Assembly: GCA_022446945.1 (NCBI GenBank)
Contig: JAKVBW010000002.1
Coordinates: forward strand, 2,759-48,139
Origin: Phycisphaerales bacterium
Lineage (GTDB): Bacteria; Planctomycetota; Phycisphaerae; Phycisphaerales; SM1A02
DNA length: 45,381 nt
Direction: 5' to 3'
In this document: positions 43,856-45,381 of the stretch, in pieces
Numbering within the stretch: the first letter of the stretch is position 1
How the letters are laid out: every line of letters starts with the position of its first letter
Made by a program: the position numbers and the translations under genes
The notes under the pieces: model-generated
What the model saw: only the letters and a program-made list of their open reading frames with translations
The model's database searches: none
What the model was told of the DNA's origin: nothing

Positions 43856-45381
43856 CTAAATCAGAGGATCATGATCCGGTATACCAGTCACTTCGCCAGT
43901 TCGCAATTCCACCAACTCGATACCAGCAGCCTGCTGATGATCCTTGGCCTCCTGCACGCCGACTTGATCACTATGGCAGCCAGCAGGCGATCCTGAACTG
44001 CTGGTCACTTGGCGTTTGGTCTTGCTTGCCAAGCGGTGGATTTCCTCCGGATCCAGAACGCCCCGCTGTTCGAGGACTGTCTTCTGTTCATCGGATAACG
44101 CCGCGCTAATCTCTGGACGGTCCCATGCGTACGCAGCGTCTTTCCCTGACGCAAACTCCTGTATTTCCTTGCTGATCCGCACCGAACACCAGTCGTGGCC
44201 ACACATGGCGCAGAAATCGGTGTCCACATCTAGATCTTCATCATGCATCGCTCGTGCATAGTCCGGATCGAAGGACAAATCGAAGTGTCGTTGCCAGTTG
44301 AGCGCTGCTCGCGCGCGGGTCAACTCGTCATCTCGATCGCGAGTGCCTGGAATACCGAGTGCAACATCTGCAGCGTGCGCTGCGATCCGATAGGCAATGC
44401 AACCCTGTTTGACGTCATCCTTCTTCGGAAGACCCAAGTGTTCCTTCGGCGTGACGTAGCACAACATCGCGGCACCGTGCCACGCAGCAGCCGTCGCGCC
44501 GATACACGATGTGATGTGGTCGTAACCGGGGAAGATGTCTGTTACCAATGGCCCAAGTACATAGAAAGGCGCTCCGTGGCAACGGCGGCGCTGCAACTTC
44601 ATATTGAATTCAATCTGATCGAATGGCACATGTCCCGGACCTTCCACCATCACTTGCACGCCATGCCGCCACGCTCGCTCAGTCAGTTCTCCAATCGTTT
44701 CAAGCTCGCCCAACTGTGCCTGATCTGTCGCATCCGCGAGACCGCCGGGTCGCAAACCATCTCCAATGCTGAATGTGACGTCGTAACGCCGCAGGATGTC
44801 GCAAATGTCATCCCAAGCTTCGTACATGGGATTTTCCGATCCATGCGTCAGCATCCACTTTGCAAGCAAAGAGCCGCCTCTGGACACGATGCCGATCAAG
44901 CGATCGCGTACAAGCGGAATATGTGCTCGCTTGAGTCCAGCATGAACGGTCATGTAGTCGACGCCCTGTCTGGCTTGATGCTCAATCCCTCTCAGGATTG
45001 TCTCTCGATCCAGATCTTCCAAGCGTCGCTCAAGAATCATGGCGTAAATCGGAACAGTTCCAATCGGAACCGTTGAAGCACCCGCAATCGCTTCACGGCA
45101 AGCATCCACATCACCCCCCGTCGAAAGATCCATGACGGTGTCTGCCCCCCACTTCACAGCCCAATCCAACTTTTCGAGTTCCTCGTCTGTGCCACTGGAT
45201 ACGGGAGAAGCACCCATGTTGGCGTTCACCTTTGTCAGAGATGCCCGCCCGATCGCCATCGGATCAAGTGATCCGGCGAGATGGCGGATATTCGCAGGGA
45301 TCACCATGCGTCCAGCTGCAATCTCGTCCCGAATCTGCTCGGGCGTCAGATGAGGCTCGCGTTCCGCAACCCGGCGCATGG
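43856..45381 (-). CDS. thiC: phosphomethylpyrimidine synthase ThiC, 5' end outside window
   Basis: 507 residues visible; the [24 protein letters not shown] at the edge is an internal family motif, so the true start lies beyond 45381. Radical-SAM enzyme that rearranges aminoimidazole ribotide to the thiamine pyrimidine. Visible: [110 protein letters not shown], and the iron-sulfur ligand motif [15 protein letters not shown] (CxxCxxxxC). About 95 residues follow that motif, ending in [19 protein letters not shown]...DHDPLI, longer than the E. coli enzyme. A TPP riboswitch, if any, would lie outside the window. Confidence 0.95.
   Translation of the reverse strand, partial: MRRVAEREPHLTPEQIRDEIAAGRMVIPANIRHLAGSLDPMAIGRASLTKVNANMGASPVSSGTDEELEKLDWAVKWGADTVMDLSTGGDVDACREAIAGASTVPIGTVPIYAMILERRLEDLDRETILRGIEHQARQGVDYMTVHAGLKRAHIPLVRDRLIGIVSRGGSLLAKWMLTHGSENPMYEAWDDICDILRRYDVTFSIGDGLRPGGLADATDQAQLGELETIGELTERAWRHGVQVMVEGPGHVPFDQIEFNMKLQRRRCHGAPFYVLGPLVTDIFPGYDHITSCIGATAAAWHGAAMLCYVTPKEHLGLPKKDDVKQGCIAYRIAAHAADVALGIPGTRDRDDELTRARAALNWQRHFDLSFDPDYARAMHDEDLDVDTDFCAMCGHDWCSVRISKEIQEFASGKDAAYAWDRPEISAALSDEQKTVLEQRGVLDPEEIHRLASKTKRQVTSSSGSPAGCHSDQVGVQEAKDHQQAAGIELVELRTGEVTGIPDHDPLI

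Noticed and set aside
44243-45076. 277-residue plus-strand ORF opposite thiC
   Set aside because: Shadow frame within a strongly conserved enzyme gene.

Overview
The window reads as chromosomal core DNA of a Planctomycetota bacterium, most likely near the Phycisphaerae. This is an inference. The clues are a membrane protein with an N-terminal CxxC...CPEC 'GCxYDL' zinc ribbon typical of that group, a groEL-groES-groEL sandwich followed by dnaJ-grpE, a run of type II secretion pseudopilins, and a ThiC with a long C-terminal tail. I see no insertion sequences, prophage, CRISPR array, tRNA or rRNA. Coding density is high and base composition looks even.

Layout. 1-16044 (minus strand) is one long directon. 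In transcription order it holds a zinc-ribbon membrane protein, then groEL1-groES-groEL2-dnaJ-grpE-fmdB-rnr (protein folding and RNA decay), then acsA (acetyl-CoA synthetase), then gspF-G-H-I-J-K (inner-membrane platform and pseudopilins of a type II secretion system, running off the left edge). A near-consensus sigma-54 promoter sits in front of groEL1. 16121-17053 (+) is a lone MoxR ATPase. 17058-17606 (-) is hpt. 17740-23754 (+) is folC, leuS and a two-gene unit of a DUF2314-like and a DUF2007-like protein. 23758-26911 (-) is tpiA-secG-yicC and an APH-fold kinase. 27007-34555 (+) is alaS followed by a chain of four genes joined by 4-base start/stop overlaps (acidic small protein, Tat-type TIM-barrel protein, MDR oxidoreductase, M20 amidohydrolase) and then a YbdK-type carboxylate-amine ligase. 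34578-35219 (-) is tmk and 35295-35810 (+) a zinc-ribbon membrane protein. 35731-38838 (-) is a DEAD-box helicase and a UbiB-family kinase. 39162-42036 (+) is an unknown protein, an AtoE-type transporter and a crotonase-fold protein without its catalytic Glu. 42027-45381 (-) is thiC (cut by the right edge), a DUF5658-like membrane protein and a type-2 NADH dehydrogenase.

How the parts relate. Most of the window is housekeeping: translation (leuS, alaS), nucleotide salvage and synthesis (hpt, tmk), folate, thiamine, glycolysis (tpiA), secretion (secG, gsp) and proteostasis. Translational coupling is pervasive: gspH-I-J-K, tpiA-secG, the alaS chain, atoE-crotonase and the DUF2314/DUF2007 pair all share ATGA, GTGA or TTGA junctions. 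Convergent gene pairs are packed with 3-22 bases between stops or with overlaps of 10 and 80 bases, leaving little room for terminators.

The best leads for something not ordinary are the sigma-54-like groEL1 promoter, the post-alaS chain that puts an amide hydrolase next to an amide-forming ligase, the crotonase homologue lacking its active-site Glu coupled to a fatty-acid transporter, a DEAD-box protein with altered motifs V and VI, and an orphan terminator-like hairpin in the only gene-free stretch over 300 bases.
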